Shown: positions 26,237 to 35,471 of the stretch, one piece after another
Layout: each line of letters opens with the position of its first letter
How positions within the stretch are numbered: the stretch's first letter is position 1
Source: Candidatus Wolframiiraptor sinensis
GTDB taxonomy: Archaea > Thermoproteota > Nitrososphaeria_A > Caldarchaeales > Wolframiiraptoraceae
DNA length: 64,000 bases
Direction of reading: 5' to 3'
Assembly (NCBI GenBank): GCA_023268255.1
Contig: JALNJX010000004.1
Location: 62,001 to 126,000 of the forward strand
Program-made: the position numbers and the translations under genes
Notes under the pieces: model-generated
Databases searched by the model: none
The model's input: the letters and a program-made list of their open reading frames with translations, nothing else
What the model was told of the DNA's origin: nothing

Positions 26237-27451
26237 TCATGCTTTCGGGGGCCTCAGCGTGGCCGCGGAGATCATTAGCCCGATAACCGCTAGAACCGCT
26301 GTTGTTAGGAATGCTGGAGAATATGACCCGGTGATTGTCTGAAGGTAGCTCGCTAGGGTTGGGCCTATGAGCGCGCCGGCCCCATATCCCGTGAAGACTA
26401 TCCCATAATTTGTGCCGAGGTGCTTGAGACCGAAGAACGTGGATGTGCCAGCGGGAGCGATCGCGAGCCACCCGCCGAAGACCAGCCATAAGAGAGCGAA
26501 GGAGATCAAGTATAGGGGCAGGATATGGGCCTGGGTGGCCGCAAGCGCGGCGGCGAAGATTATGAGGAACGATATTAGCGCGGTCTTTCTCACGCCAAGC
26601 CGATCGCAGAGATAGCCAAAGGCAGGTCTTCCAGCGCCATTGAAGGCCGCGAATGCTGCCGTTGCGGCGGCGGCGAGCTCAGGAGTAAGCTTAACCACCT
26701 CCTGCCCGTATTTCGCCGCGAGCGATATTGCTGTGAAGCCGCCGAGCGTTCCAAGCGCGTATGAGAGCCATAGGCCGTAGAATGTTAGAGTCCTTATCAT
26801 CTGCCTCGGCGCCAGCTCCGCCAGAACCCTTGTTTTCGCGGCCTGAGCACTTGTGCTTGGCGGCGCCCAGCTCTCCGGTGGGAAGCTGAGCGGGATCGAG
26901 AGCACGATCAATAATGCTCCGAATATTATCCCGAGGTATGCGAATGTTCTCATGACGCCGACCTCGTATATCAGGTGATTCGCGATGGGGGCTGTTATCA
27001 GCGGCGATAAACCGAATCCCAGTATCGTTACTCCCACGGCTAAGCCCCTTCTCTCCGGTATCCACTTGCTCGAGACCGAGATTGGGACGCCGTAAGCTAT
27101 TCCTACACCAGCTCCCGCGATCACGCCATAGAAGATTAGCGTGAATATCAGGGGCTCGGGTAGGTCGGCAACGAGGCTCGTCAAAAACCATCCAAGGCCC
27201 ACCAGCGCGCCCCCCATCAGCGATGTCTTCCTAGGTCCCAAAACCTCCATCAGCTTTCCTCCGAGAGGCATGAGGAGGGCGAAGGCCAGCAAGAATACCG
27301 TGAATGGTAAGCCCGATTCCACAGCACTCCAGCCGAAAAAACTCTCCAAGGGCTTTCTGAAGACGCTCCAGCTATAGATCGTCCCAAGCATCAGGTTTAT
27401 CACGAGGCCTATGGGCGGGTATATCCAGCGATTCACGAGATCACCCGGCAA
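26237..27451 (-). CDS. MFS transporter, oxalate/formate antiporter (OFA) family
   Basis: 404-residue membrane protein with about 12 hydrophobic spans, of the OFA/monocarboxylate branch of the major facilitator superfamily. The first span carries GLVINLMLGTIYSWSVFRKPLE, typical of this branch. GGKLMEVLGPRKTSLMGGALVGLGW is the loop 2-3 motif and AIAPAGTSTFFGLKHLGTNYGIVFTGYGAGALIGP lies near the eleventh span. Likely substrates are small organic acids. It is inserted between eL18 and uL13 on the same strand, an unusual guest in this cluster, and probably shares their transcript. Confidence 0.87.
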   Translation of the reverse strand: MPGDLVNRWIYPPIGLVINLMLGTIYSWSVFRKPLESFFGWSAVESGLPFTVFLLAFALLMPLGGKLMEVLGPRKTSLMGGALVGLGWFLTSLVADLPEPLIFTLIFYGVIAGAGVGIAYGVPISVSSKWIPERRGLAVGVTILGFGLSPLITAPIANHLIYEVGVMRTFAYLGIIFGALLIVLSIPLSFPPESWAPPSTSAQAAKTRVLAELAPRQMIRTLTFYGLWLSYALGTLGGFTAISLAAKYGQEVVKLTPELAAAATAAFAAFNGAGRPAFGYLCDRLGVRKTALISFLIIFAAALAATQAHILPLYLISFALLWLVFGGWLAIAPAGTSTFFGLKHLGTNYGIVFTGYGAGALIGPTLASYLQTITGSYSPAFLTTAVLAVIGLMISAATLRPPKA

Positions 27452-27502
27452 GACCTATTTAAGCTTCTATTTTGACTCTCCTCCGATGCTAATCAGGAGA
27501 GT

Positions 27503-27865
27503 TCAGCCTATTATCTTCACGCCGCTCCCGGTCGGGTATTTCTCGGCAAACTCCCTCGTCGTCAGGATTGTGCACCCGGATTTCAAGAGCTTTTCATAGG
27601 CTTTTTGCGAGAAGCTGAAAGCCGAGATCGTTATCGCGTGGTCAATGCTCCCGGAGCCCAAAACCTTTCCCGGAACATAAACAACGTCGCCGTTGCGTGT
27701 TAATCTATTGAGCTTGTAAAGGTTTACGACCCTCCTCCGCCTCCTAGATTTCTCCGCCTCTTCCAGTATTCTCTTCCAGAATCTCGTCTTCCTCGCCTTC
27801 CCCGGTATTGCCTTGACAATGCTCAGCTTGAGCCCCGGCTTGACAACCTTTCTCCGGCTAACCAT
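27503..27865 (-). CDS. rpl18e: 50S ribosomal protein eL18
   Basis: Archaeal/eukaryotic L18e. NLYKLNRLTRNGDVVYVPGKVLGSGSIDHAITISAFSFSQKA is conserved and the protein ends in GVKIIG. 120 residues, normal. It follows rpo3 by about 34 bases in the usual archaeal order. Confidence 0.97.
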   Translation of the reverse strand: MVSRRKVVKPGLKLSIVKAIPGKARKTRFWKRILEEAEKSRRRRRVVNLYKLNRLTRNGDVVYVPGKVLGSGSIDHAITISAFSFSQKAYEKLLKSGCTILTTREFAEKYPTGSGVKIIG

Positions 27866-27899
27866 CGTGGATCAACTCACCTTAAAGGTCTCTAAAAAA

Positions 27900-28559
27900 T
27901 CATTTCCCGGGCCCCTGCTGGATGGCCTCTTGGAAGAGGCTCTCGAGCCCAAGCACCTTCTTCTCCAGCGCTTTAGCAGCCTCCACAAGGATCCTCTTGG
28001 GCGGCAGGAAGCCTATAGACTCGACATAAAGTATTCTTTCATCTTTTCCGCCGTCCTCGGGCTCGTAAAGCGTTGCTATCGCAGCCTGCCACTTCGCATG
28101 CTTACTCCCCCTTCCGACTCTGACATAGAGCTCGAGCTCAATCTTCTGGCCAGGCCCGAGCTTGACTATCGGAATCCTAGGGCTCACGGGCTTCACAGAT
28201 GTCTCCTCCTCTGGCACGATGTCTCCGCTGTAAACAGTTATCGGCTCATCCTTGGCCTCAGCTCTCAGGACGAACCTGACCGCGCAGCGCTCACATCCAA
28301 GCCTCTTTCCGCATCCGCACTCCTCTGGGGGCACATAGTGGTCTATATCCGAGATGAATGGTATGAGGGAGATCCTGTGCGCCAGGACGTCGTTTGGCAT
28401 GCTGGAGCTATTCTCGATTATGAGCACTTCCTCGATCGCCATCGTCGGAACCTCATTTATCGCCATGCGCCGGATCGCGTTAGCCACCGCGAGCGGAACA
28501 CCCGACAACAAGAGCTTAACGCTCTTCTCATCCTCCTCCAAGAGCTTAACGGACACCAT
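27900..28559 (-). CDS. rpo3: DNA-directed RNA polymerase subunit Rpo3 (RpoD)
   Basis: Archaeal counterpart of Rpb3, which dimerises with Rpo11 to start polymerase assembly. GVPLAVANAIRRMAINEVPTMAIEEV is the conserved alpha-motif. A CGCGKRLGCERC loop (CxC, five residues, CxxC) at about 84-95 resembles the zinc loop of eukaryotic Rpb3. The ferredoxin-like iron-sulfur domain found in some archaeal Rpo3 proteins is absent, which explains the 219-residue length. It is the first visible gene of the cluster; uS13-uS4-uS11, usual upstream partners, are not here. Confidence 0.96.
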   Translation of the reverse strand: MVSVKLLEEDEKSVKLLLSGVPLAVANAIRRMAINEVPTMAIEEVLIIENSSSMPNDVLAHRISLIPFISDIDHYVPPEECGCGKRLGCERCAVRFVLRAEAKDEPITVYSGDIVPEEETSVKPVSPRIPIVKLGPGQKIELELYVRVGRGSKHAKWQAAIATLYEPEDGGKDERILYVESIGFLPPKRILVEAAKALEKKVLGLESLFQEAIQQGPGK

Positions 28560-28690
28560 GAGCCGGTCCTCCAGCAGGAAGGCAGGCTAAAAGCATTTCG
28601 CGCAACACCACTCGAGAAGAAAAGAGCACGGAATGATAGAGCACAACGCTTCTTCAAACCTATATTCCTCCACCGCATAATGGTCACCTG

Positions 28691-29227
28691 ATGCTTAGGG
28701 TGGGTAATTCCGTTATTGAGCTTGTCAAGGGCGATATCACGGAGCTCGAGGTTGATGCCATCGTCAACGCGGCCAATTCTAGGCTCAAGATGGGCGGAGG
28801 CGTTGCTGGAGCTATTCTGAGGAAGGGTGGCTGGAGCATCCAAGAGGAGTGCGATAGGATTGGTTACTGCCCGGTCGGCGGGGCCGTGATCACCGGCGCG
28901 GGGAAGCTCAAGGCGAGATACGTGATACATGCGGTCGGCCCGAGGATGGGCGAGGGAGATGAGGATGATAAGCTCCGCAGCGCGACCCTGAACTCGCTCA
29001 AGCTCGCGGAGCAGCATCGGGTCAAGAGCATAGCCTTTCCAGCGATCTCGACTGGAGTATTCGGCTTTCCTAAGGAGAGGTGCGCTAAGATCATGCTGAG
29101 AGCAGCCGTGGAGTACCTCCAGAGGGGAAGCGGAATCGAGCGCGTCATCTTCTGCCTCTACGATGATGAGACCTACGGGATATTCAAGAAGGAGCTCGAG
29201 AGCATAAAGAGGGAGCTCGGCCAATAA
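28691..29227 (+). CDS. Macro domain (ADP-ribose-binding) protein
   Basis: 178-residue stand-alone macro domain that probably binds or removes ADP-ribose. Signature segments are VKGDITELEVDAIVNAANSRLKMGGGVAGAIL, the glycine loop near ITGAGKLKARYVIHAVGP, and FPAISTGVFGFPKERCA. It is divergent from rpo3 with about 130 bases between starts. No partner ADP-ribosyl transferase or toxin gene is adjacent. Confidence 0.94.
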   Translation: MLRVGNSVIELVKGDITELEVDAIVNAANSRLKMGGGVAGAILRKGGWSIQEECDRIGYCPVGGAVITGAGKLKARYVIHAVGPRMGEGDEDDKLRSATLNSLKLAEQHRVKSIAFPAISTGVFGFPKERCAKIMLRAAVEYLQRGSGIERVIFCLYDDETYGIFKKELESIKRELGQ

Positions 29228-29260
29228 TAGGAGGAATGTGCTCCACGTTACCCCTCTATT

Positions 29261-30091
29261 TCACGCGATATAGGATGGTTTCCCATACCGCTCATCATAC
29301 ATTCTCTCGATTTCCTCGACCATCCTTCTCAGGTCCGCATTCTCTTCCATAGCCCTGCTTATCGCCTGCCGGAGCGAGTCGGCCATCATCTTGAGCTCGC
29401 TGAGGTCTATCGTTATCTTCATCAGCTCAGCGAGCTTCACGGCCAGGTGATAGGCGGCGATCGCGTTCGGATGCTGTACGTAGGCTGGCGTATGAGCCCA
29501 GAGCCCCACAGCCTCCAAGCCCATCTGCTTCGCCTTTATCATCAAGTAACTGTGGATGCTAGCCGGCCCGCTATACTCCGTTAGATCGAGACCTGATAGC
29601 AGCATCTCAGATTTCAAGTGCTCCATGTTCACGACGGCGGAGATCCTCGGTCTCCTAGTGTGCGGAACCTGATCCAATACTCCTCCCACGAGATATATTC
29701 TTCTGGCTGATATCGTTTTGCATAAGCCTATGATAAAGTCTGAAAACTCCCTCCATCGAAGGCTCGGCTCGACGCCGCTGAAGATTATGAGGGATGAGCT
29801 CTGGCCCGGATCCTTCCAGAAATAAATTACTGCTCCGGGCATGCGGAAGCTCTCGATCAGCGCCTCCCTTATCTCCACGAAAGGCCTATTCATTGTTAGA
29901 TCATGGATCTCCGAGCAATCGAGCTCCATGAGCTTCTCCGCTTTAAGGGCTCTCGCGAAATACTCGACCGTGAGTGATGCGACCCTGCCAGCATCGGGCC
30001 ATCCGCCAAAACCGAGCAGCGCGTATCTCTTCTCCGCAGCCCTCCCGCTCATCACCTTCTCTTCTACTTCCAATGGGATCTCAAACGCCAT
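29261..30091 (-). CDS. PAC2-family protein (proteasome assembly chaperone-like)
   Basis: 276-residue archaeal PAC2-family protein (COG2047). The fold is suggested by YALLGFGGWPDAGRVASLTVEYFAR near the N-terminus, RIYLVGGVLDQVPHTRRPRISAVVN, and GLEAVGLWAHTPAYVQHPNAIAAYHLAVKLAELM. The C-terminal 60 residues form a likely coiled coil (LRQAISRAMEENADLRRMVEEIERMYDE). Related archaeal proteins bind proteasome core particles; a role here is inferred. No proteasome genes are in the window. Confidence 0.85.
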   Translation of the reverse strand: MAFEIPLEVEEKVMSGRAAEKRYALLGFGGWPDAGRVASLTVEYFARALKAEKLMELDCSEIHDLTMNRPFVEIREALIESFRMPGAVIYFWKDPGQSSSLIIFSGVEPSLRWREFSDFIIGLCKTISARRIYLVGGVLDQVPHTRRPRISAVVNMEHLKSEMLLSGLDLTEYSGPASIHSYLMIKAKQMGLEAVGLWAHTPAYVQHPNAIAAYHLAVKLAELMKITIDLSELKMMADSLRQAISRAMEENADLRRMVEEIERMYDERYGKPSYIA

Positions 30092-30185
30092 TGAGCCACC
30101 TAATGAAAACTTGGCTATTAGGGGGATTTGAGGCTATCGTCTGGAAGATTGTTTAAATTTTCATGGCCCTTCATCAGAAAATAGC

Positions 30186-30692
30186 ATGGAGATATGCTTT
30201 CACCCGATAGGCTACGTGGAGACAGAGTATAGCGATGAGGAGGTGGCAATGTCTTGGCCTCGGGGCGTCGAGGGCAGAATCGTGATCTATCCCCAGTATT
30301 CCAGCGGCCTCATCGGGTTAGAAGGCTTCTCCCACATAATCGCTATCGCCTGGCTCCATAAGGTTCCGGAGAGCGCGAGAACGACTCTTAGAGTCAGGTT
30401 TAAGAGATTGATTATGATGGGGCTGAGCCCGGAGGAGATTCCGGAGGTCGGAGTCTTCTGCTCGGACTCGCCGCATAGGCCCAATCCGATAGCATTAACA
30501 ATCCTCGGGCTTAAGAGAGTTGATGGGAGTATGCTTCACGTCTCAGGCCTCGACCTCTATAATGGGACGCCAATACTGGATTTAAGAGCCTATACACCCT
30601 CATACTCCATAGATGACTATATGCTGCCGAGCTGGTACATGGAGTTGCTGGAGAGACTTAAAAGGATGGGGATCAGCTGGAAAAAGCTTTGA
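30186..30692 (+). CDS. trmO: tRNA methyltransferase TrmO (TsaA-like)
   Basis: SAM-dependent enzyme of the UPF0066/VirR family that N6-methylates t6A37 in tRNA. FHPIGYVETEY at the N-terminus and GVFCSDSPHRPNPIALTILGLKRVDG are the family signatures; the second carries the HRPNP loop. A C-terminal LDLRAYTPSYSIDD is also typical. 168 residues, a single-domain form. It is divergent from the PAC2 gene. Confidence 0.92.
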   Translation: MEICFHPIGYVETEYSDEEVAMSWPRGVEGRIVIYPQYSSGLIGLEGFSHIIAIAWLHKVPESARTTLRVRFKRLIMMGLSPEEIPEVGVFCSDSPHRPNPIALTILGLKRVDGSMLHVSGLDLYNGTPILDLRAYTPSYSIDDYMLPSWYMELLERLKRMGISWKKL

Positions 30693-30829
30693 ATTATATT
30701 GCGGATCTGGCGCCAGGCGAGCTCGCCAAAAATAATAGCGTCATAATTAGGGTCAAGGTTAATAGGAAGCTTAGCATGCTTTCGAGATGGTATGGCCGGG
30801 CTCTCCAGAGCTTCCTCCCAGAGGGCTAG
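30689..30829 (+). CDS. Possible 46-aa small protein
   Basis: A frame from TTG 30689, overlapping the TrmO stop, encodes NYIADLAPGELAKNNSVIIR followed by a basic VKVNRKLSMLSRWYGRALQ and ends at TAG 30829. It overlaps the start of htpX. Its residue mix looks coding, but the TTG start lacks a clear ribosome-binding site and I recognise no family. Confidence 0.3.
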   Translation: MNYIADLAPGELAKNNSVIIRVKVNRKLSMLSRWYGRALQSFLPEG

Positions 30830-31778
30830 AATCTCCCTACTGAAGCTTAGGCTCTCGATGATAGGCGTGTGGGCTCTCATAACGGGTCTCGCAACGCTCA
30901 TCCTGACAGCGATCCTGCTATATCTCGGGTTCCCGGTGATCGGGGTCTACGGCATCCTGGGCTTCGTCGTAGCATTCCATTTCCTCCAGTGGCTCATAGG
31001 CCCCTACATAGTCAACGCGATCTACCATGTGAGGGAACTTAAGCCCGGCGAGTACCCGTGGCTGCGCGAAGCCGTTGAGAGGATCTCCGCGAGAAGCGGC
31101 TTAAAGCAGCCTCCGAAGCTCATGATCGCTGAGATAGATCTCCCGAACGCGTTCGCTTATGGGAGCCCCTTAACGGGGAACATGGTCGCCGTTACTAGGG
31201 GCTTGCTGAGAACCCTTGACCCTGAAGAGGTTGAGGCCGTGATAGGCCATGAGCTGGGCCACTTGAAGCACCGGGATATGATAGTCATGATGATGATAAG
31301 CCTCATCCCGGCCCTCATCTATTACATAGGATATAGCCTCTATCTCTCCGGCTGGCTCGGCGGAGGCAAGAGTAGGGAGGGCGGTGGAGGCGGGCTCGCG
31401 ATCCTGATAGGGATGCTGCTAATAGCCGTCAGCTTCATCTTCAACCTCTTCGTCTATTACATGAGCAGGCTTAGGGAGTATTACGCGGACTCGCACGCGG
31501 CGATCAACGTCGAGAACGGCGCCAGAAATCTCCAGAGGGGGCTCGCTAAGATAATGGTTGCCACCGGAAGGCTCCCGAAGTCTGTTAGAAGCCGTCACGA
31601 CCAGCTCAAGATGTTCTTCATCTCGGACCCGGATGTGGCTGTAAAAGCCTACGGCGATGTTGACTCGCTGATAGAGGAGATTAAGAGGCAGAAGCCCAGC
31701 CTAGCACTGGAGCTATTCAGCACCCACCCGCATCCGGCGAAGAGGCTGAGATTCCTAGACCAGTTCATAACCGTGTAG
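30792..31778 (+). CDS. htpX: HtpX-like M48 zinc metalloprotease
   Basis: Membrane-bound zinc protease for quality control of membrane proteins. Two N-terminal spans lie at about 23-70. HELGH at 153-157 is the zinc motif, two further spans follow at about 165-185 and 203-225, and the third ligand is in REYYADSHAAI. The C-terminal FSTHPHPAKRLRFLDQ is the M48 ending. 328 residues. It is plus-strand and followed by an MFS gene about 80 bases downstream. Confidence 0.94.
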   Translation: MAGLSRASSQRARISLLKLRLSMIGVWALITGLATLILTAILLYLGFPVIGVYGILGFVVAFHFLQWLIGPYIVNAIYHVRELKPGEYPWLREAVERISARSGLKQPPKLMIAEIDLPNAFAYGSPLTGNMVAVTRGLLRTLDPEEVEAVIGHELGHLKHRDMIVMMMISLIPALIYYIGYSLYLSGWLGGGKSREGGGGGLAILIGMLLIAVSFIFNLFVYYMSRLREYYADSHAAINVENGARNLQRGLAKIMVATGRLPKSVRSRHDQLKMFFISDPDVAVKAYGDVDSLIEEIKRQKPSLALELFSTHPHPAKRLRFLDQFITV

Positions 31779-31855
31779 GTGAGCAAAAAGCTTAATTCCC
31801 AACACTCTCCATTTTGCGAACCATTGAGAACGATCGAGATAAGGGTGGGGATAAT

Positions 31856-33172
31856 ATGAGCGCTGTAGAGGTTCTTGAGAGGCAGCCTCTCCGGAGATTT
31901 CACTACATCCTACTGGCGATCACGAGCCTGATCTACGGGCTGACGGCGATGAACGTCATGCTGATCTCCGTCACCCTTCCGCGCATATCCGCTGAATGGG
32001 GTCTCGATAGGGCTGCTGCGGGGTTGCTGGCGAGCTTCGGCTACGTCGGGATGTTTCTGGGCGCTCTCTCAAGTGGCTTCATAGCCGATAAAATTGGGAG
32101 AAAGCCCACCATGATAGCCATGATCCTAATAGGCTCTATATTCACGGGGCTATGCGGGCTCTCTCCCAACTACGAGATCATGGGTGCCTTTAGGCTGATA
32201 GCCGGCTTCGGGCTCGGAGGCACATTACCGCTACCGGGCGTCTACATGAGCGAGTATCCTCCGGCCAAGTATAGGGGTAGATTCGTCGGCATAGTCGAGA
32301 CCGCGTGGGTTTATGGCGCAATACTATCGGTCGTTTTCGGCTATATACTGATACCGGAATATGGCTGGAGAGCTGCGTTCAACGCCGCCTACGTACCGCT
32401 GATACTCGTGCCATTCATAGCACTTCAGGTCCCAGAGTCGATAAGGTTCCTAGAGAAGAAAGGCAGGATCAATGAGATCAGGAGCATATTTAGGAGGTAT
32501 GGGCTGGTCGAGGATGCTGAGAGGCTCGATCTCAAGCCTCAGCCGCCTCAAAAGATCAGCGTCAAGAAGCTGATCACGGGAGAGTATCTGAGGAGGACCA
32601 TCATATTATGGATGCTCTGGGCCGCCCTCGTATACACCTATCACGGGATATTCATCTGGCTGCCATCGATCTACGTGGATAGGCTGGGTTTCTCGATCGT
32701 GAAATCGCTCGAGTGGGTCCTGATCGTCACTCTAGTGCAGGTTCCAGGATACTATAGCGCAGCCCTTCTCCTTGACAGGGCGGGGAGGAAGCCCATACTC
32801 GCCTTCTACCTGGCCGTCGCCGGGATCGCATCCCTCCTCCTCTCAACGACCCAAGATATCAGCATGATCCTCCTATACAGCTGCGTGATAAGCTTCTTCA
32901 ATCTTGGAGCGTGGGCCGGGCTCTACACATATACGCCAGAGCTCTATCCGACGGAGCTCAGGGGGACGGGCTCGGGAGCGGCTGCGAGCATTGGAAGGCT
33001 GGCTGGAATACTGGCCCCATATGCCACGGGATACCTCATGGAGGTCAGCGGAGGAGAGCTCTTCTACGCCTTCCTAGTATTCGCGCTGGTGCACTTGGTG
33101 GCCGCGGCCACGACGGGCGCTTTCGGCGAGGAGACCAAGGGGAAGAGACTCGAGGAGATCTCCAAGCTCTAG
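31856..33172 (+). CDS. MFS transporter (sugar/organic acid porter type)
   Basis: About 438-residue transporter with 12 predicted spans. GFIADKIGRKPTMIAMILIG is the loop 2-3 MFS motif, RLIAGFGLGGTLPLPGVYMSEYPP and YTPELYPTELRGTGSGAAASIGRLAGI are typical of the sugar-porter/aromatic-acid symporter group. ATG 31856 is chosen because of a GGGTGGGG site five bases upstream; a frame starting at 31814 lacks this. The substrate is unknown. It ends four bases inside the convergent proS gene. Confidence 0.87.
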   Translation: MSAVEVLERQPLRRFHYILLAITSLIYGLTAMNVMLISVTLPRISAEWGLDRAAAGLLASFGYVGMFLGALSSGFIADKIGRKPTMIAMILIGSIFTGLCGLSPNYEIMGAFRLIAGFGLGGTLPLPGVYMSEYPPAKYRGRFVGIVETAWVYGAILSVVFGYILIPEYGWRAAFNAAYVPLILVPFIALQVPESIRFLEKKGRINEIRSIFRRYGLVEDAERLDLKPQPPQKISVKKLITGEYLRRTIILWMLWAALVYTYHGIFIWLPSIYVDRLGFSIVKSLEWVLIVTLVQVPGYYSAALLLDRAGRKPILAFYLAVAGIASLLLSTTQDISMILLYSCVISFFNLGAWAGLYTYTPELYPTELRGTGSGAAASIGRLAGILAPYATGYLMEVSGGELFYAFLVFALVHLVAAATTGAFGEETKGKRLEEISKL

Positions 33173-34593
33173 TATGATCTCGCGACATAGACGACTGACT
33201 TAGCTTCGCCTCCGCATACCGCGCATGGGCCGAGCGGCTTCTCAGCCACGTCGTACCTCTCCCCCCTGATCTCTCCGCCGACCTCCTCCTTCAGCTTCTC
33301 GGCGCACTCGATGCTACCACACCAGTTTATTCTCGCGATCCGCCTCTCCTTCAAGACCCTCCTTATCTCCTCGATGTTCCCGGCGTCGGATATCGCGCTG
33401 AGCATCATGCGCCTGCTCCTTTCAAGCAGGCTCGACTCTATGGCCTTCATCAGCTCATCTACCTTGCCGACGAGCTCGTCCAGCGGCACCTTAATCCTCT
33501 CCAGCGTATCCCTTCTTGCGAGGGTTACCGAGGACTCGATAACCTCCTTCGGCCCGATCTCAGCCCTGACCGGGACTCCCATCAACTCCCAGTGATAGAA
33601 CTTCTCGCCCGGGGTAACATCATCGCGGTCGTCGAGGACGACCCTCCATTTGCCCACCAGCATATCCCTTACCTTGAGCGCGTAGTCGTTTATCTGCTTC
33701 TCCTGACCCTTGAATGGTATCGGGATTATGACGACCTGCGTTGGAGCGATCGCCGGCGGGAGAACTAGGCCCCTATCATCCCCGTGCTGGGCTATGATGG
33801 CCGCGAGAACTCTGCTGAAGCCGAAGCCATAGCATGTCTGATACGGTATCCCCCGACTTCCATCCCTCTTTTCGAACTCTATCTCATAGGCCTTGGCGAA
33901 GTTTCTCCCGAGGTTGTGGATCGTCGCTACCTGATTCACTTTCCCATCAGGATTCCACGCGTCAAATGCTATGGAGTAGACTGCTCCGGCGAACTTGTCG
34001 AAGTCGGGTCTCTTAAGTATGATGTAGCCTATGCAGAGCTTTCTCAGGACTCTCTCATATATCTCCATGGCCTCTCTAACTTGCTTCTCGGCCTCAGCGG
34101 CCGTCTCATGCACCGTGTGAGCCTCATTCCACGGTATCTCCCTAACCCTGTAGAGCGCTCTCGTTGCCTTTGTCTCTTTCCTATAGACGTTCACGCTCTG
34201 ATGAACTTTCAAAGGTAGATCCGCGTGGCTCCTTATCCAGAGCTTGAACATCGGGTACATTATCGTCTCGGAAGTGGGCCTGATTATGAGCTTCTGCTCC
34301 CCGGCGCCCTGATCTATTACGAAAACCTCCTTCGAGAACCCCTTGATGTGCTCCGCCTCCTTCTTGAAGAGCTCCTCGCTCGTTACTAGCGGGAAGTACA
34401 TCTTCTTGTGCCCGGTCTTCTCGAGCTCCTCCTCGAGGAGCCTCCTGATCATGTCAAGCATGAAGGCCCCATTCTCCACGTACACCGAGAAGCCCTTAAC
34501 CGGAAACCTGTTATCCACTATCCTAGCTCTAAAGATGACGTCGTCAAACCAGTCGGAGAAGTTCTCGAATTTCTTCGACGCCGAGACGCTCAT
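33169..34593 (-). CDS. proS: Prolyl-tRNA synthetase (archaeal/eukaryotic type)
   Basis: Class II aminoacyl-tRNA synthetase for proline. Motif 2 lies in RPTSETIMYPMFKLWIRSHADLPLKVHQ, with WNEAHTVHETAAEA, then CYGFGFSRVLAAIIAQHGDDRGLVLPP as motif 3. The C-terminal zinc domain has Cys pairs (WCGSIECAEKL and CAVCGGEA) and ends in the characteristic Tyr (VARSY). 474 residues, normal for the archaeal form. Confidence 0.97.
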   Translation of the reverse strand: MSVSASKKFENFSDWFDDVIFRARIVDNRFPVKGFSVYVENGAFMLDMIRRLLEEELEKTGHKKMYFPLVTSEELFKKEAEHIKGFSKEVFVIDQGAGEQKLIIRPTSETIMYPMFKLWIRSHADLPLKVHQSVNVYRKETKATRALYRVREIPWNEAHTVHETAAEAEKQVREAMEIYERVLRKLCIGYIILKRPDFDKFAGAVYSIAFDAWNPDGKVNQVATIHNLGRNFAKAYEIEFEKRDGSRGIPYQTCYGFGFSRVLAAIIAQHGDDRGLVLPPAIAPTQVVIIPIPFKGQEKQINDYALKVRDMLVGKWRVVLDDRDDVTPGEKFYHWELMGVPVRAEIGPKEVIESSVTLARRDTLERIKVPLDELVGKVDELMKAIESSLLERSRRMMLSAISDAGNIEEIRRVLKERRIARINWCGSIECAEKLKEEVGGEIRGERYDVAEKPLGPCAVCGGEAKSVVYVARSY

Positions 34594-34706
34594 CCCATTA
34601 AGCCGCGCCCCCTTCCAATATATAGCCTATCCTCCCAAAGCCTACTCCGTAGGGCTCGTATGCAGGTATCCGGCTTAGTTGAGGTTTTGGGCACGGGGAG
34701 GGCGGC

Positions 34707-35411
34707 TTAGCCCCTCTTCTCCCAGCTCCTGATCGCCGCCTCGGCCATCTCGGCCAGAAGCTTCTTCGGATCCTTCGCTTTAACATATGCGCTGGCTAGG
34801 AGGACGCCTTCTGTTCCGAGCTCTATCGCCTTGGCCACGTCATCACCCGCCGAGATCCCGGCTCCGCACAGAATGTGAACTGATGGGTTTATCCTCCTGA
34901 TCGCCTCAACAGCACCCGTGACGACATCGGGCTTCGCCTTGGAGACTGGTACCCCGGTTCCTATGAGCTCCGGGGGCTCTATCGCGAGGATATCGGGGCC
35001 GAGCACCGCTCCAGCTCTCGTGGTCTCAACGGTGTCCGTGCAGAGAAGGGAGATGAGCCCGACCTCCCTCAACCTCGCTAGAACAGCTCCGATATCGGCT
35101 AATAGAAGCCTTTTCTCAGAATGATTGACTATCGAGCCCACGGCTCCTGATGCCTTAACATCCTCCGCGATTATTGAGCCCGTGTGGCTTCCGGGGCGAT
35201 GTGGGTCAACGTGCTGGGCGAAGACCGGTATGCTGACCTGCTCCACGACCGCCCTGAGATCCAGTAATGGCGGCGCGACGATTATCGATACATCGTATTC
35301 CCTTGAAACCTCCTCCGCGATCTTAGCGAGCCTTATGGCGTTCTCGCCTATGGACTCGAGATAGACCTTAAAGTTAAGGGCGATTAGAGGATACCTCAAC
35401 TCAGCGGCCAT
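34707..35411 (-). CDS. tpiA: Triosephosphate isomerase
   Basis: Interconverts dihydroxyacetone phosphate and glyceraldehyde 3-phosphate. It has the short archaeal form (234 residues): LIALNFKVY with the catalytic Lys, FAQHVDPHRPGSHTGSI, VNHSEKR with the catalytic His, AIEPPELIGTG with the catalytic Glu, and CGAGISAGDDVAKAIELGTEGVLLASA. It is in a minus-strand run with proS, the eIF2B-like isomerase and pyruvate kinase. Confidence 0.97.
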   Translation of the reverse strand: MAAELRYPLIALNFKVYLESIGENAIRLAKIAEEVSREYDVSIIVAPPLLDLRAVVEQVSIPVFAQHVDPHRPGSHTGSIIAEDVKASGAVGSIVNHSEKRLLLADIGAVLARLREVGLISLLCTDTVETTRAGAVLGPDILAIEPPELIGTGVPVSKAKPDVVTGAVEAIRRINPSVHILCGAGISAGDDVAKAIELGTEGVLLASAYVKAKDPKKLLAEMAEAAIRSWEKRG

Positions 35412-35471
35412 GCTCTTCCGTAATATAAGGCTTGTTGATAAAAGTATTGATAAAAGTATCTTGAGGCCGGG

